Numbered from the stretch's first letter, positions 8,240 through 17,805 are shown. The stretch: 64,000 nucleotides of DNA from Prosthecobacter sp. SYSU 5D2 (GCF_039655865.1 NZ_JBBYXL010000007.1:62001-126000); one strand, 5' to 3'. Numbers and translations: made by a program. The notes: generated from the sequence alone by a model not told the origin.

Positions 8240-9433
8240 ATGAGGGCCATGGTTGTCAGCGCTCCCCGATCCAAGCCGCCCTTTGTGCAAAAGGCACATG
8301 ATGCCATTTTCAACCGGGTGCATGGGGGGAACCTGGTGTATAACATGTGCTGGGAGGACCCGAGGCTGGACCGGGAGATGATGGAGCTGAAGCCGGAGAG
8401 CCGGGTGGTGATGATCACCAGCGCGGGATGCAATGCGCTGGACTATCTGCTGGATGCCCCGGCGCAGATCCATGCGGTGGACATGAACCCGCGCCAAAAT
8501 GCCCTGCTGCAACTGAAGCTGGCGATGATCCAGAGGGGGAATTTTGAGGACCTGTTCCGGCTTTTTGGCAGCGGCAGCCATGCGGATTTTAAACGGGTGC
8601 TGAGGGAGCTGGACGGGACGCTGCATCCCTTTGCCAAAAAGTATTGGGATGCGAAGCACTACTATTTCCAGGCGTCGCCGATGAACCCCTCCTTTTATTA
8701 CCGGGGGACGGCGGGGCAGATGGCTTGGATCGCTTTGCAGACGTTTTTCAGGAGTGGGCGGGTGCGGGACTATGTGGAGGCGCTGCTGCATGCGAAGAGT
8801 CTGGATGAACAGAAGCGGCTGTATGAGCATGTGAAACCGGCGCTGTGGAACGGGCTGGTGTCCTGGCTGGTACGGCAGCCGATGGCGATGACGATGCTGG
8901 GGGTACCGAGGGCGCAGATCAGGCTGATCGAGACACAGTTTCCGGGCGGGCTGACGGGCTTCATCCAGTCAAAAATGGAGCAGGTACTGACGGAGGTTTC
9001 GTTTCAGGACAACTACTTCTGGCGGGGCTACCTAACAGGTTATTATACAAGAGAGTGCTGCCCGAATTATTTGAAGGAAGAGCACCAGCCGCTGATGCAG
9101 GCGCTGGGAGAGAGGATCACCACGCACAGCACGACGGTGGCGAATTTTCTGCGGGAGAACCCGGCCGCCTATTCACACTACGTGCTGCTGGACCATCAGG
9201 ACTGGCTGGCGGCGCACCAGCCGCAGGCGCTGGAGGAGGAGTGGCGGCTGATCCTGGAAAACAGCCGGGCGGGCACGCGCATCCTGATGCGGTCGGCGAG
9301 CCCGGTGATTGATTTCATCCCAGACTTTGCGCTGGAACGGCTTAAGCTGAACCGGCCAGTGGCGGAGGCGCTGCATTTGAAGGACCGGGTGGGGACCTAT
9401 GGCTGCACCCTTTTGGCAGATGTCACGGCATGA
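8240..9433 (+). CDS. btaA: BtaA-like S-adenosylmethionine:diacylglycerol 3-amino-3-carboxypropyl transferase (DUF3419)
   Basis: This 397-residue DUF3419 protein matches the size and pattern of bacterial BtaA. BtaA transfers the 3-amino-3-carboxypropyl group of S-adenosylmethionine to diacylglycerol, giving DGHS, the first step of betaine lipid (DGTS) synthesis. Visible features are an early LVYNMCWEDPRLDREMM segment, a Rossmann-like SAM pocket (VVMITSAGCNALDYLLD and IHAVDMNPRQNALLQLK), and a C-terminal VPVIDF-like stretch reading SASPVIDFIPDF. The ATG at 8240 has a GAGG five bases upstream and is preferred over the GTG at 8222. The stop overlaps the start of the next gene by four bases (ATGA), which indicates translational coupling with the N-methyltransferase. 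The assignment rests on family plus partner. Confidence 0.85.
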   Translation: MRAMVVSAPRSKPPFVQKAHDAIFNRVHGGNLVYNMCWEDPRLDREMMELKPESRVVMITSAGCNALDYLLDAPAQIHAVDMNPRQNALLQLKLAMIQRGNFEDLFRLFGSGSHADFKRVLRELDGTLHPFAKKYWDAKHYYFQASPMNPSFYYRGTAGQMAWIALQTFFRSGRVRDYVEALLHAKSLDEQKRLYEHVKPALWNGLVSWLVRQPMAMTMLGVPRAQIRLIETQFPGGLTGFIQSKMEQVLTEVSFQDNYFWRGYLTGYYTRECCPNYLKEEHQPLMQALGERITTHSTTVANFLRENPAAYSHYVLLDHQDWLAAHQPQALEEEWRLILENSRAGTRILMRSASPVIDFIPDFALERLKLNRPVAEALHLKDRVGTYGCTLLADVTA

Positions 9434-10059
9434 GCACGGAAGCGCCTAACAACAAGTCTCTCACAGGCTATTATCGCTGGCATGCGCGGATCTATGATCT
9501 GACGCGCTGGGCCTTCCTGTTTGGCCGGCACAAGATCATCAGACAGGCGGCGGCGCTGGCGGGGGAGCCGGGGAGGGTCCTGGAGATCGGCTGCGGGACG
9601 GGAAAGAACTTGGTGCACCTGGCGGAGGCTTTTCCGAAGGCGCAGATCACCGGCCTGGACCTGTCCGCCGACATGCTGGAGCGGGCACGGCCAAAAGTGG
9701 CCAAATACGGAGAGCGGGTGAAGCTGATGCACCAGGCCTATGAGGGACCGGTGGGTGGCGAAGCGAAGTTTGACCTGATCGTTTTCAGCTACTCGCTAAC
9801 GATGATCAATCCCGGGTATGATGAGGTTTTAAGGCAGTGCCAGAAGGATCTGAGCGAGCGCGGAATGGTGGCGGTGGTGGACTTTCATGAAAGCCGCTGG
9901 CGGTGGTTTCAACGCTGGATGGGGGTGAACCACGTGCGCATGGAGGGCCAGGTGCTGGACTGCCTGAGGCATCACTTTCAGCCGCTGGTGTGTCAGGTAC
10001 ACCATGGCTACGGGGACCTGTGGCGGTATGTGATGTTTTTGGGGCGAAAGGCGGGGTGA
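9430..10059 (+). CDS. btaB: BtaB-like SAM-dependent N-methyltransferase (betaine lipid synthesis)
   Basis: This is a 209-residue class I methyltransferase. Motif I is VLEIGCGTGKNLVHLA (about residues 49-64), motif II is ITGLDLSADML, and a FDLIVFSYSLTMINP motif III/IV follows. BtaB methylates DGHS three times to the betaine lipid DGTS. Its length equals that of the Rhodobacter protein. The family-typical opening is NKSLTGYYRWHARIYDLTRW. It overlaps btaA by four bases and is the last gene of the run: the next gene is convergent with a six-base gap. On its own it could be any small methyltransferase; the coupling to a DUF3419 gene makes BtaB the best reading. Confidence 0.83.
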   Translation: MSTEAPNNKSLTGYYRWHARIYDLTRWAFLFGRHKIIRQAAALAGEPGRVLEIGCGTGKNLVHLAEAFPKAQITGLDLSADMLERARPKVAKYGERVKLMHQAYEGPVGGEAKFDLIVFSYSLTMINPGYDEVLRQCQKDLSERGMVAVVDFHESRWRWFQRWMGVNHVRMEGQVLDCLRHHFQPLVCQVHHGYGDLWRYVMFLGRKAG

Positions 10060-10065
10060 GGGGGA

Positions 10066-11190
10066 TCAAAGGAGCTTCTTCAAAATGTCGAGGGCGTGCT
10101 GGATATCGGCGGGGGTGTTGTAGCCATGGACGGCAAGGCGGATGCGGCCGGCGCTGTGCATGACGTGGACGTTTTCGCTTTCCAGGGCGGCGTGGAGTTC
10201 CACGCTGCGGGGGTGCATGAAGGCGAGGATGCCGGTGGGGTGGTCGTCATGCAGGGGGCACATGGGGGCGAGGCCGAGGTCTAACAATCCGTCGTACAAG
10301 GTGCGGACGAGGGGATCGGCGTGGGCGGAGATGGCGGCGACGCTGACAGCCGCGACGTAACGAAGCGCGGCATTGAGGGCGTAAAGGGCGGCGAAATTCG
10401 GCATGCCGACGGAGAAGCTGAGTGCGCCGTTTTTGGTGATGGCGCGCTGGAATCGGTCAGACTCGAAAGCGTTCTCCAGATGATACCAGCCACCCGCATG
10501 AGTGGTGAGGCGGCTGGCATTGTGCACCGGGATGCCGATGATGCAGCCGCCATGGACGCCAAGGGTCCATTTATGCGTGCTGCTGATGAGGATGTCTGCG
10601 CCAGGGCAGTTCAGCTCCACACGGCCGAAGGCCTGGGTAATGTCCACGGAGATGAGGGCATTGGGGGCGTGGGTGCGGACGGCTTCGTGAAGGGCTGGCC
10701 AATCAATGCGGTGACCATTGTAAAAGCTGATCAGGGAGACCTGGACGAGGCGGGTTTTTTCGTTCAAAAGAGGGAGCATGTCGTCGGCGAGAAGCTCACC
10801 AGCCTGGGCCTGCCAGAGGCGGACGACGGGAGGACGTGCGGCGCGGAGCCAAGGAGTGGCCCCGGCGGGAAAATCCAGATCGGTGACGACGACTTCGTCA
10901 GCGTTGGTGAGATCCAGCGCACTGGCGAGGAGGTTATACGCCTCGGAGCTGCAGGAGCAGAAGGACACTTCAGCGGGGGTGAGGCCGAGCATCTGGGCGC
11001 TGATCTCGCGGCAGGACTCGACCGCAGCAAAGTGGCCCTCACGACCGGCCATGCCGCGCAGTTTGTCCTGCCAGTAAGCCTCCAGCGCCTGGCCGACACA
11101 GAGCGGCGGGATGCTTTCGGCAGCGGTGTTCAGATAAGTGCGGCCTTGCAGGGAGGGGAAATCGCGGAGGCGGGAGGAGTCGGTGAGCAT
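10066..11190 (-). CDS. Class V aminotransferase (PLP-dependent)
   Basis: This 374-residue cytoplasmic PLP enzyme of the cysteine desulfurase / isopenicillin-N epimerase-like group has the internal aldimine lysine in ISSTHKWTLG (K207) and the PLP-ring aspartate region in ALISVDITQAFG (D183). An aromatic stacking position is replaced by the FCSCSSEAYNLL segment. The IscS/SufS active-site cysteine loop is absent, so sulfur transfer is not indicated; transamination, epimerisation or beta-elimination remain possible. The ATG at 11190 is preferred over an upstream TTG at 11226 that adds twelve residues. The gene stands alone on this strand, convergent with btaB and divergent from recO. Confidence 0.85.
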   Translation of the reverse strand: MLTDSSRLRDFPSLQGRTYLNTAAESIPPLCVGQALEAYWQDKLRGMAGREGHFAAVESCREISAQMLGLTPAEVSFCSCSSEAYNLLASALDLTNADEVVVTDLDFPAGATPWLRAARPPVVRLWQAQAGELLADDMLPLLNEKTRLVQVSLISFYNGHRIDWPALHEAVRTHAPNALISVDITQAFGRVELNCPGADILISSTHKWTLGVHGGCIIGIPVHNASRLTTHAGGWYHLENAFESDRFQRAITKNGALSFSVGMPNFAALYALNAALRYVAAVSVAAISAHADPLVRTLYDGLLDLGLAPMCPLHDDHPTGILAFMHPRSVELHAALESENVHVMHSAGRIRLAVHGYNTPADIQHALDILKKLL

Positions 11191-11336
11191 GGGTGAGGAT
11201 AGAACGGGGAGCGGAGGGGATTGCAAGCAGAGGAAGTGGGCCGGTGAAGATGAAGGTTTGGAACAAGATCAGGATGAAGATTTATGAGGGGAAGAGGGGG
11301 GCTTGCGGGATAGGATTTTGAATGGGATGGGTGGGA

Positions 11337-11894
11337 ATGGAAAAGACGGAGGCCATCCTGATCGGGCGCATGAAGTACTCGGAGACGACTTTGATCGTCC
11401 AGTGGTGCAGTGCTGAGCAGGGGCTTTTCCGGACGATTGCGAAGGGTGCGCTGAGGCCGAAGTCGGCGTTTGCGGGGCTGCTGGATCTGTTTGTGACGGC
11501 GGACATCCGTTATACTCCGGCGCGAAAGAGTGACCTGCATACGCTGGTGGAGGCGCACTGGCTGAACCCGCGGCTGGGGATGCGCAGCAACTACGGGAGG
11601 GTGCTGGCGGCGACGTATCTGGTGAAACTGATGGCGCTGGTGGTGGAGCCGCATGCGCCGCTGCCGGCGATCTATGAACTACTGACCAAGGCACTGGATT
11701 TTCTGAATGAGCGGGATCCGAGCCGGGCGTTTATGGAGCGATTTGAGCTGAGGCTGGCGGAGGATCTGGGGCTGGTGGGGCCGCAAGGGGCAAGAGGCAG
11801 CGAGGCGGCGTATGCGATTGAAGACAGCTTTCACCGACGCCTGCCGGTGCAGCGAAAACAGCTCATGACGTGGATGGAGCAACACCCTGGCTGA
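11337..11894 (+). CDS. recO: DNA repair protein RecO, short form
   Basis: This 185-residue protein begins with the RecO OB-fold pattern (EKTEAILIGRMKYSETTLIV, then GLFRTIAKGALRPKSAFAG). In the family RecO helps load RecA on SSB-coated single-stranded DNA in the RecFOR pathway. The helical C-terminal part is shorter than usual (family about 240 residues) and I see no zinc-binding cysteine set. The ATG at 11337 is preferred because GGTGGGA lies just before it; the upstream start at 11322 adds five residues. A cysteine desulfurase gene follows after 27 bases on the same strand, so the two are probably co-transcribed. Confidence 0.85.
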   Translation: MEKTEAILIGRMKYSETTLIVQWCSAEQGLFRTIAKGALRPKSAFAGLLDLFVTADIRYTPARKSDLHTLVEAHWLNPRLGMRSNYGRVLAATYLVKLMALVVEPHAPLPAIYELLTKALDFLNERDPSRAFMERFELRLAEDLGLVGPQGARGSEAAYAIEDSFHRRLPVQRKQLMTWMEQHPG

Positions 11895-11921
11895 TGCAGC
11901 CGTATCCCCTCCCCTACCCTG

Positions 11922-13085
11922 ATGATCTACCTGGATGCCAATGCGACGACACCGCCCGACCCAGCGGTGATCGAAGCCATGCTGCCGTTTCTGACTCAGC
12001 ATTTTGGAAATCCCTCGGCAACGTATGCAGGCGGACGCTATGCGCGGAGGGCGGTGGAAAAGGCGCGGGGGCAGGTGGCAGCAATGATTGGCGCGGAGGC
12101 GGAGGAGATTCTTTTTACCAACGGGGCGACGGAGAGCATCAACAGTGTGCATTTTTCTGCGCAGCGGACGATGCCAGAGCGGCCGCTACTGGTGATGAGC
12201 ACGACGGAACATGCGGCGACGCTGGCCTGTGCGGAGCGATGGAAGGCGCAGGGCGGAAGAGTGAAGATGATCCCGGTTTATCCGAACGGGCTGCTGAACC
12301 TGGAGGCGCTGGAAAGTGCGCTGGAGGCGGGGAGGACGGCGCTGGTGTCCATGCTGTGGGGGAACAATGAAACGGGAGTGATCCAGCCGATGGCGGAGAT
12401 CTCCCACCTGGCGCATGAGGCGGGGGCACTGGTGCATGCGGATGCAGTGCAGATGGCGGGCAAGGTGCCGGTGGATGTGCGGGCGGCGGGCGTGGATTTC
12501 CTGAGCCTGAGCGGGCACAAGATGCATGCGCCGAAGGGGATCGGGGCGCTTTATGTGAACCGGTACGCGGGGTATGAACCACTGATCATCGGCGGCGGGC
12601 AGGAGCGGGAGCGACGCAGCGGTACGGAGAATGTGCCGGGGATGGTAGCGCTGGGCAAGGCGGCGGAGCTGGCGATGCAACAGGTGGATGAATCAGGGGT
12701 ACGCGGGCTGCGGGATCTGCTGGAGGAGCGGCTGCAAACGGCGCTGCCGGAGATTCATATTCACGGAAAAGATGCGCCGCGACTGCCGAATACGGCATCG
12801 GTTTGCTTCCCAGGGGTGGACTCGGCCGGGCTGATGATCCGGCTGGACCAGAAAGGCGTAGCGTGCTCAGGCGGGTCTGCCTGTCATGCGGGGGCGCTGC
12901 AACCTTCTCACGTACTGGAGGCGATGGGATATGATGCGCGGCATGCGGGGAGCACGCTGCGTTTTTCACTGTCGCGCCTAACGACAAGTGTGGAGATCGA
13001 GCAGGCGGCGGTGGAAATCCTGGCGGCAGTCAGCCACCTCCGGGAGCAATGGGATCCCGGGGTGGTGGTGACGGTGGCGGGGTGA
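11922..13085 (+). CDS. Cysteine desulfurase (NifS/IscS-like)
   Basis: This 387-residue PLP enzyme removes sulfur from cysteine as an enzyme-bound persulfide for Fe-S cluster or thio-cofactor assembly. It has the start YLDANATTPPDP, the PLP-stacking histidine in TTEHAAT (H97), the lysine in LSGHKMHAPKG (K200), and a catalytic cysteine in CSGGSACHAG (C321) on a group I type long loop. No iscU, iscA or suf genes are adjacent; the neighbour upstream is recO. It could serve Fe-S, tRNA thiolation or other sulfur acceptors. The C-terminal end is convergent with the sigma-54 activator gene with an eight-base gap. Confidence 0.93.
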   Translation: MIYLDANATTPPDPAVIEAMLPFLTQHFGNPSATYAGGRYARRAVEKARGQVAAMIGAEAEEILFTNGATESINSVHFSAQRTMPERPLLVMSTTEHAATLACAERWKAQGGRVKMIPVYPNGLLNLEALESALEAGRTALVSMLWGNNETGVIQPMAEISHLAHEAGALVHADAVQMAGKVPVDVRAAGVDFLSLSGHKMHAPKGIGALYVNRYAGYEPLIIGGGQERERRSGTENVPGMVALGKAAELAMQQVDESGVRGLRDLLEERLQTALPEIHIHGKDAPRLPNTASVCFPGVDSAGLMIRLDQKGVACSGGSACHAGALQPSHVLEAMGYDARHAGSTLRFSLSRLTTSVEIEQAAVEILAAVSHLREQWDPGVVVTVAG

Positions 13086-13093
13086 GTGCCGGC

Positions 13094-14446
13094 TCAGTTG
13101 TCGAGCTGGTAGCGTTTGCGTTTGCGGTAGAGGGTGGCGGCGTCAATGCCGAGGACTTCGGCGGCTTCCTGGAGGGAGTCGGTGGCGGCCATGATGCGGC
13201 GGATGTGCTCGCACTCCAGCTTCTCGATGCTGATGCGCTGGCCGACTTCGGCCCCATGATCGTGGCCGTTGAGGGCGGAGGCACTGGCCGACGCTTCAGG
13301 GAGGTCACGAGGAGTGATTTCATCACCTTCGGCGAGGATGACGGCGCGCTCGATGGCATTGCGCAGCTCGCGGATGTTACCCGGCCAGGGGTGGTTGCGG
13401 ACAGCGACCATAGCCGCAGGGCTGAAGCGGCGGACCTTGCGGCGGAACTGGTCGGCAAAGAACTTCAGGAAGTTTTCGGCGCAGGCCACGAGATCCTCAG
13501 GCCGGTCACGCAGAGGAGGCATGGTGGCGGAAATGACGTTGAGGCGATAGAAGAGGTCTTCGCGGAAGCGACCCTCGGAGGCCCATTGCTTGAGGTCGCG
13601 GTTAGTGGCGGCGATGACGCGGACATTGGCCTTGCGCGGGGTGGTTTCGCCGAGGCGCTCGTATTCGCGCTCCTGGAGGAGGCGGAGGAGCTTGGGCTGG
13701 ATTTCGAGAGGCAGCTCGCCGATCTCATCCAGAAACAATGTGCCGCCTTCGGCCGCTTTGACCTTGCCCCAAGTGTCACGCATGGCGCCGGTGAAGGAAC
13801 CTTTGACGTGGCCGAAGAGGTCGCTTTCCAGAAGCTCCCGGGAGAGGCTGGGGCAGCTGACGGTGACGAAAGGTTTGTCACGGAAAGGGCTCTGGTCATG
13901 GATGGCACGCGCGATCATGCTTTTACCGGTGCCACTTTCCCCAAGGATGAGGATGGAGGCCTGGGTATCCGCAGCACGAAAGAGAACGTCGAGCTGGCGC
14001 TGGAGGCCGGGGTTTTTGGAGACGACCTGGGCTGGCGGGGCCTGCGTGCGGACTTCGGTGGTCAGCTCTTCGACCTTGCGCTCCAGGGTGCGGAGGGTAG
14101 CGATGCGCTTGAGGGCCTGCCGGAGCTGGTCCGGGCTGAAGGGCTTTTCCAGGAAATCCACCGCACCAAGGCGGGTGGCCTCGATGGCATTGGGAATGGT
14201 GGCATTGGCTGTGAAAATGACCACGTGCACGCCGGGATGGTCACGGCGGATGGTTTCCAGGACCTGGAGGCCGCTTTCCTCGCCCAAATAAAGGTCGAGC
14301 AAGACGAGGTCGAAGGAGGATTCTTTGAGACTTTTCAGAGCAACGGCACCGTTCTCTGCGGTCTCAACATAGTGTCCAGCGGCATCGAGTGCCAGGCTGG
14401 TGGCACGGCGGATGCTGGCTTCGTCATCAACAATAAGAATGTCCAT
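13094..14446 (-). CDS. Sigma-54-dependent response regulator (NtrC family)
   Basis: This is a 450-residue activator with three domains. The receiver is at 1-118 with phospho-acceptor D51 in [10 protein letters not shown]. The AAA+ ATPase is at about 140-370 with Walker A GESGTGKS at 169-176, the sigma-54-contact loop GSFTGA (216-221, serine in place of the usual alanine), [14 protein letters not shown], and the arginine-rich [11 protein letters not shown] Fis-type helix-turn-helix closes the C-terminus ([20 protein letters not shown]). When phosphorylated it should drive RpoN promoters. It is the last gene of a three-gene minus-strand operon with two histidine kinases upstream, which are its likely phosphate sources. 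Its targets are unknown. Confidence 0.93.
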   Translation of the reverse strand: MDILIVDDEASIRRATSLALDAAGHYVETAENGAVALKSLKESSFDLVLLDLYLGEESGLQVLETIRRDHPGVHVVIFTANATIPNAIEATRLGAVDFLEKPFSPDQLRQALKRIATLRTLERKVEELTTEVRTQAPPAQVVSKNPGLQRQLDVLFRAADTQASILILGESGTGKSMIARAIHDQSPFRDKPFVTVSCPSLSRELLESDLFGHVKGSFTGAMRDTWGKVKAAEGGTLFLDEIGELPLEIQPKLLRLLQEREYERLGETTPRKANVRVIAATNRDLKQWASEGRFREDLFYRLNVISATMPPLRDRPEDLVACAENFLKFFADQFRRKVRRFSPAAMVAVRNHPWPGNIRELRNAIERAVILAEGDEITPRDLPEASASASALNGHDHGAEVGQRISIEKLECEHIRRIMAATDSLQEAAEVLGIDAATLYRKRKRYQLDN

Positions 14447-14476
14447 AATGATTGGGGGGTTGGAGTTATTTTTGGG

Positions 14477-15610
14477 TCAGGGGGTGATGTTTGCGGCCAA
14501 TGGCAGCCTGAGGCTGGCGATGGCACCCTGACGGTTAGGCCGGTTATCAATGGTGAGCTCAGCACCCATGCGGGCAGCGCCGCGTTTGGCGATGGCAAGG
14601 CCAAGGCCGGTGGAGGATTCGCCACCGGTGGGGCGGGCGCTGAGACGGGTGTAATCCTGGAAAATGCGGGCGAGGTCGCTATCGGTAAAACCGGGGCCTT
14701 CGTCCTCGATATCAATGAAAAGGTGGCCGTCCTTGGGATGAATGCGGGAGACGATCTGGCTGCCGAGGGGGGAGAACTTGACGGCATTGCTCATCAGATT
14801 GTCCACGACCTGGCGGACGGTGAAAAGGTCACCGCTGGCGAGCAAAGGCTCATCCGGCAGCCTAACTGAAAGGGTGGTATTTTTGCGCTTGGCAGTGGGA
14901 TACCAGGCACTGAGCATTTCTTTAAGCTGCGCGGTGGTGATGTGGACCGTGTTCATGCGGTCGCGGTCAGCCTCCTGGGCGCGGTTGTTGAGGAAGCGGT
15001 CAATGAACTTGAGCATCTGGTCACAGGTCGTGACGATGTGGCTGGTGAGGTCGTTGGCGGTGCTGTACTTTTCCGGTGGCAGCTCCATGAGGGTCTGGGC
15101 GCTGAAGCGGATGGCCCCGAGGGGATTCTTCAAATCATGGGCGACCATGCTGACGATGTTTTCCCGCTCGCGAAGGATGCGGGAGGTGGTTTCGCGGGCA
15201 CGCTGGAGGTCCACCTGGGTGCGGACGCGGGCGAGCAGCTCGGCCTTGTTAAAGGGCTTCGTAATGTAGTCCACGCCGCCGGCCTCCAGGCCGCGGACGA
15301 TGGTTTCTGAATCATTGGCGGCGGAGACGAAGATGACGGGAAGACCGGCGGTGTCCGGATGGTCACGGAGACGTTTGCAAACGGCGAAGCCGTCCATGTC
15401 CGGCATGACGACATCCAGCAGGACGAGATCCGGCAGACGGGCGGCGATGCGCTGAAGGGCCTGGACGCCGCTGGTGGCAGGGATGACTTCATACCCCTCC
15501 CGGGTGAGCACGGTACCGACGACCTGGATGTTTTGCATCTGGTCATCCACCACAAGCACGACGCCGCGGGCGGTGCTGGGACAAAGGGGAGGCTGGGGTT
15601 CTTCAGTCAT
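14477..15610 (-). CDS. Receiver-histidine kinase hybrid (REC-HisKA-HATPase)
   Basis: This is a 377-residue soluble protein. A receiver domain comes first (about 15-135, phospho-acceptor D66 in LVLLDVVMPDMDG), followed by HisKA with H158 in SMVAHDLKNPLGA and a HATPase domain (N box VDNLMSNAVKF, DEGPGF, GLGLAIAK). It has no membrane segment or sensor domain, so its input must come through the receiver, most simply from the hybrid kinase encoded just upstream. The two genes overlap by eight bases, and the sigma-54 regulator gene follows 30 bases downstream. The layout suggests a relay: membrane hybrid kinase to this protein to the NtrC-type regulator. Confidence 0.92.
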   Translation of the reverse strand: MTEEPQPPLCPSTARGVVLVVDDQMQNIQVVGTVLTREGYEVIPATSGVQALQRIAARLPDLVLLDVVMPDMDGFAVCKRLRDHPDTAGLPVIFVSAANDSETIVRGLEAGGVDYITKPFNKAELLARVRTQVDLQRARETTSRILRERENIVSMVAHDLKNPLGAIRFSAQTLMELPPEKYSTANDLTSHIVTTCDQMLKFIDRFLNNRAQEADRDRMNTVHITTAQLKEMLSAWYPTAKRKNTTLSVRLPDEPLLASGDLFTVRQVVDNLMSNAVKFSPLGSQIVSRIHPKDGHLFIDIEDEGPGFTDSDLARIFQDYTRLSARPTGGESSTGLGLAIAKRGAARMGAELTIDNRPNRQGAIASLRLPLAANITP

Positions 15611-17759
15611 GAGTTGATTTTTTGATGCCGGTGATGCGACGGGAAAAGGCGGGGAAATCGCGCAGAAGACGCTCTACCTGGTCCACCTCAAAAGCTTCAG
15701 CGGCCTCAAAGAGGGCGCTGGCGTAGCGGGCCAGGGGCGGACAGTCGTGGCGGGCTGCCTCCTGATGGAGCTGGTGGCCAAAGCTGGCGATTTCCAGCAT
15801 GGGGAAGGTGTCCAGGAAACGGGAGATGTCCCCGTCTTCCAGCACTTGAAGGCGGGCGGCGAGGCCCGGCCAGGAAGCGGTGGTGCTGGCATCCAGCGAC
15901 TCCATGACGAGGCCAGGAAGGTCCACGGGCGGGTGCTCGTCCGGACGGGGGGTGGTGAAGCGCATGGTGACATGGCCGAGCACGGATTCCAGCTCACGGT
16001 AGAGCTGGTTCTGGTGGAAGGGCTTGCGCAGGTAACCGTCGAACATTTCTCTCAACCGGGCAGATTCCTCCGGCATGGAGGAGGCGGTCTGGGCGATGAC
16101 GGGAATGCTGGAAGTGCGGTCATCCTCCCGCAAAATCTGCCGGGCCCATTTACCGTCCATGCGGGGCATGCGGATGTCCATGAGGATGACATCCGGCTTG
16201 GCGGTGCGGGCCAGCTCCAGCGCCTCCATGCCATCCTGAGCGAAGAGCATTTCGTGATGGGTACCATGAAGGTAACCGGCAATAAGCTCGCGGTTGGTGG
16301 CATTGTCATCCACGACGAGAATCGTGGCAGGACGAAGGCGGTTGAAATCCGCCGAGTGGTCGCTGGGGGGATCATTGGTCTCTATACTTTGGGGAATGCC
16401 GGGAAGGAGGAGGGTGAAGGTGCTGCCTTTTCCAGGCTCGCTGACGACGCTGATATCGCCATCCATGAGCTCCACCAGACGGCGGGTGATGCTGAGGCCG
16501 AGGCCGGTCCCCTGGGCCCCGCTGCGGCTCTGGGAGCTGATCTGCTCAAAGGCGGAGAAGATGCGCTCGCGGTCTTCATCGGCAATGCCGACGCCGGTGT
16601 CGCTAACGGTTATTTGGAGGTCACACGCGGCACCTGGCTTCACTTCATTCAAGGTGCTAACGTGGATCTTCACCTTGCCTTTATGGGTAAATTTGACGGC
16701 GTTGCTGGTGAGGTTCAGCAGGATCTGGCGGAGGCGGAGGGCATCCACTTCCAGCATTTTGGGGACCTGTTTTTCGATCTTGGTTTCCAGGGCGAGGCCT
16801 TTGTCCTCAGCCAGTTTTTTGACGACGATGGCGACCCCTTCGACGATTTCGTGGACATTCGCCGGCTCGGGCCGCAGGGAGAGCTTACCGGCTTCAATGC
16901 GGGAGATGTCCAGAATATCATTGATGAGGTCCAGGAGGGAGCGTCCGCTGCTCTGGATGGCGCGGAGGTAACCGCGTGCGCGTTCGTCATGAACGAGGCC
17001 GTTGAGCAGGTCGGCAAAACCGATGATGGCATTCATCGGGGTGCGGATTTCGTGGCTCATGTTGGCCAGGAAGCGCGACTTTTGGACATCGGCCTCAATG
17101 GCACGTTCCTTTTCAGATTCGAGCTCGGCGGTGCGGAGGGCGACGCGGTAACTGCGCTGGAGCATGATGAAACTGACGGTTCCGGTGATGACGGCCAGAA
17201 CACTCCCGCCGATGCCGGTGACGGTCATGGTGCGGAGGACATTCTGGAGCTGGTCCTCGCGGTCCGAGTGAAGGCGGCGCTCAGTCAGGATGCCTTCATC
17301 CATTTTCTGCAGCATCTGGTCAGTGACCCCCGATTCCTCAATGATGATCTGACGCAGCGGGAGATCGGCATCGCTGGCGGCGGCGGTGTCCGCGAGGGTT
17401 TGCAGGGACTCCAGGCGCTGATTGACGAGGGTCTGGAGTTCAGGCAGGAGGCGCTGCTGGGTGGGATTATCAGCTGTGAGGCGAACGAGCTTTTCCATGA
17501 GCACGCGGGTCTGTGCGCCGACCCCCTTCAAGGGTTCAAGAAGACCAGCCTGGCGGGTCATGGCGTAGCCGCGGGTGGAAGATTCAGCTTCCGTGATGAC
17601 CGAACGAAGTTTGAGGTATTCACCAATGACCTGGTCGGTGTGCGCCACAAGCTCGCTGCCTTCTTCTGCCAGCCGTCCGCTGCGGATCACCGTACCCATG
17701 ACCAACAGAAGAAGGAGGGTGGTGAAAATCAGAAAAAGGCCGTGCCAGGAACGAAGCAT
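15603..17759 (-). CDS. Membrane hybrid histidine kinase with CHASE3-like sensor
   Basis: This is a 718-residue protein. Transmembrane helix 1 is at about 7-25, a periplasmic four-helix CHASE3-like sensor runs about 26-175 (EAESSTRGYAMTRQ is typical), and helix 2 is at about 180-200. HisKA has H236 in SHEIRTPMNAIIGFAD, the HATPase has NLTSNAVKF, DTGVGI and GTGLGLSI, and the receiver has D528 in VILMDIRMPRMDG. The last 110 residues are helical and include a histidine (SFGHQLHQEA) in a position seen in kinases with Hpt-like tails, but a phosphotransfer role is not certain. It is the first gene of the relay operon. A TGACA palindrome lies 22 bases upstream of its start. Confidence 0.93.
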   Translation of the reverse strand: MLRSWHGLFLIFTTLLLLLVMGTVIRSGRLAEEGSELVAHTDQVIGEYLKLRSVITEAESSTRGYAMTRQAGLLEPLKGVGAQTRVLMEKLVRLTADNPTQQRLLPELQTLVNQRLESLQTLADTAAASDADLPLRQIIIEESGVTDQMLQKMDEGILTERRLHSDREDQLQNVLRTMTVTGIGGSVLAVITGTVSFIMLQRSYRVALRTAELESEKERAIEADVQKSRFLANMSHEIRTPMNAIIGFADLLNGLVHDERARGYLRAIQSSGRSLLDLINDILDISRIEAGKLSLRPEPANVHEIVEGVAIVVKKLAEDKGLALETKIEKQVPKMLEVDALRLRQILLNLTSNAVKFTHKGKVKIHVSTLNEVKPGAACDLQITVSDTGVGIADEDRERIFSAFEQISSQSRSGAQGTGLGLSITRRLVELMDGDISVVSEPGKGSTFTLLLPGIPQSIETNDPPSDHSADFNRLRPATILVVDDNATNRELIAGYLHGTHHEMLFAQDGMEALELARTAKPDVILMDIRMPRMDGKWARQILREDDRTSSIPVIAQTASSMPEESARLREMFDGYLRKPFHQNQLYRELESVLGHVTMRFTTPRPDEHPPVDLPGLVMESLDASTTASWPGLAARLQVLEDGDISRFLDTFPMLEIASFGHQLHQEAARHDCPPLARYASALFEAAEAFEVDQVERLLRDFPAFSRRITGIKKSTHD

Positions 17760-17780
17760 AAAAAGGGGTAGGCGGGTTTA

Positions 17781-17798
17781 ATGACAGCGCCTTGTCAT
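17781..17798. promoter_or_regulatory. ATGACA-N6-TGTCAT palindrome before the kinase operon
   Basis: A perfect six-base inverted repeat with a six-base centre lies 22-39 bases upstream of the hybrid kinase start codon. That spacing suits a dimeric regulator binding in or near the core promoter. No known regulator can be assigned. Confidence 0.4.
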
Positions 17799-17805
17799 AC
17801 TATCC

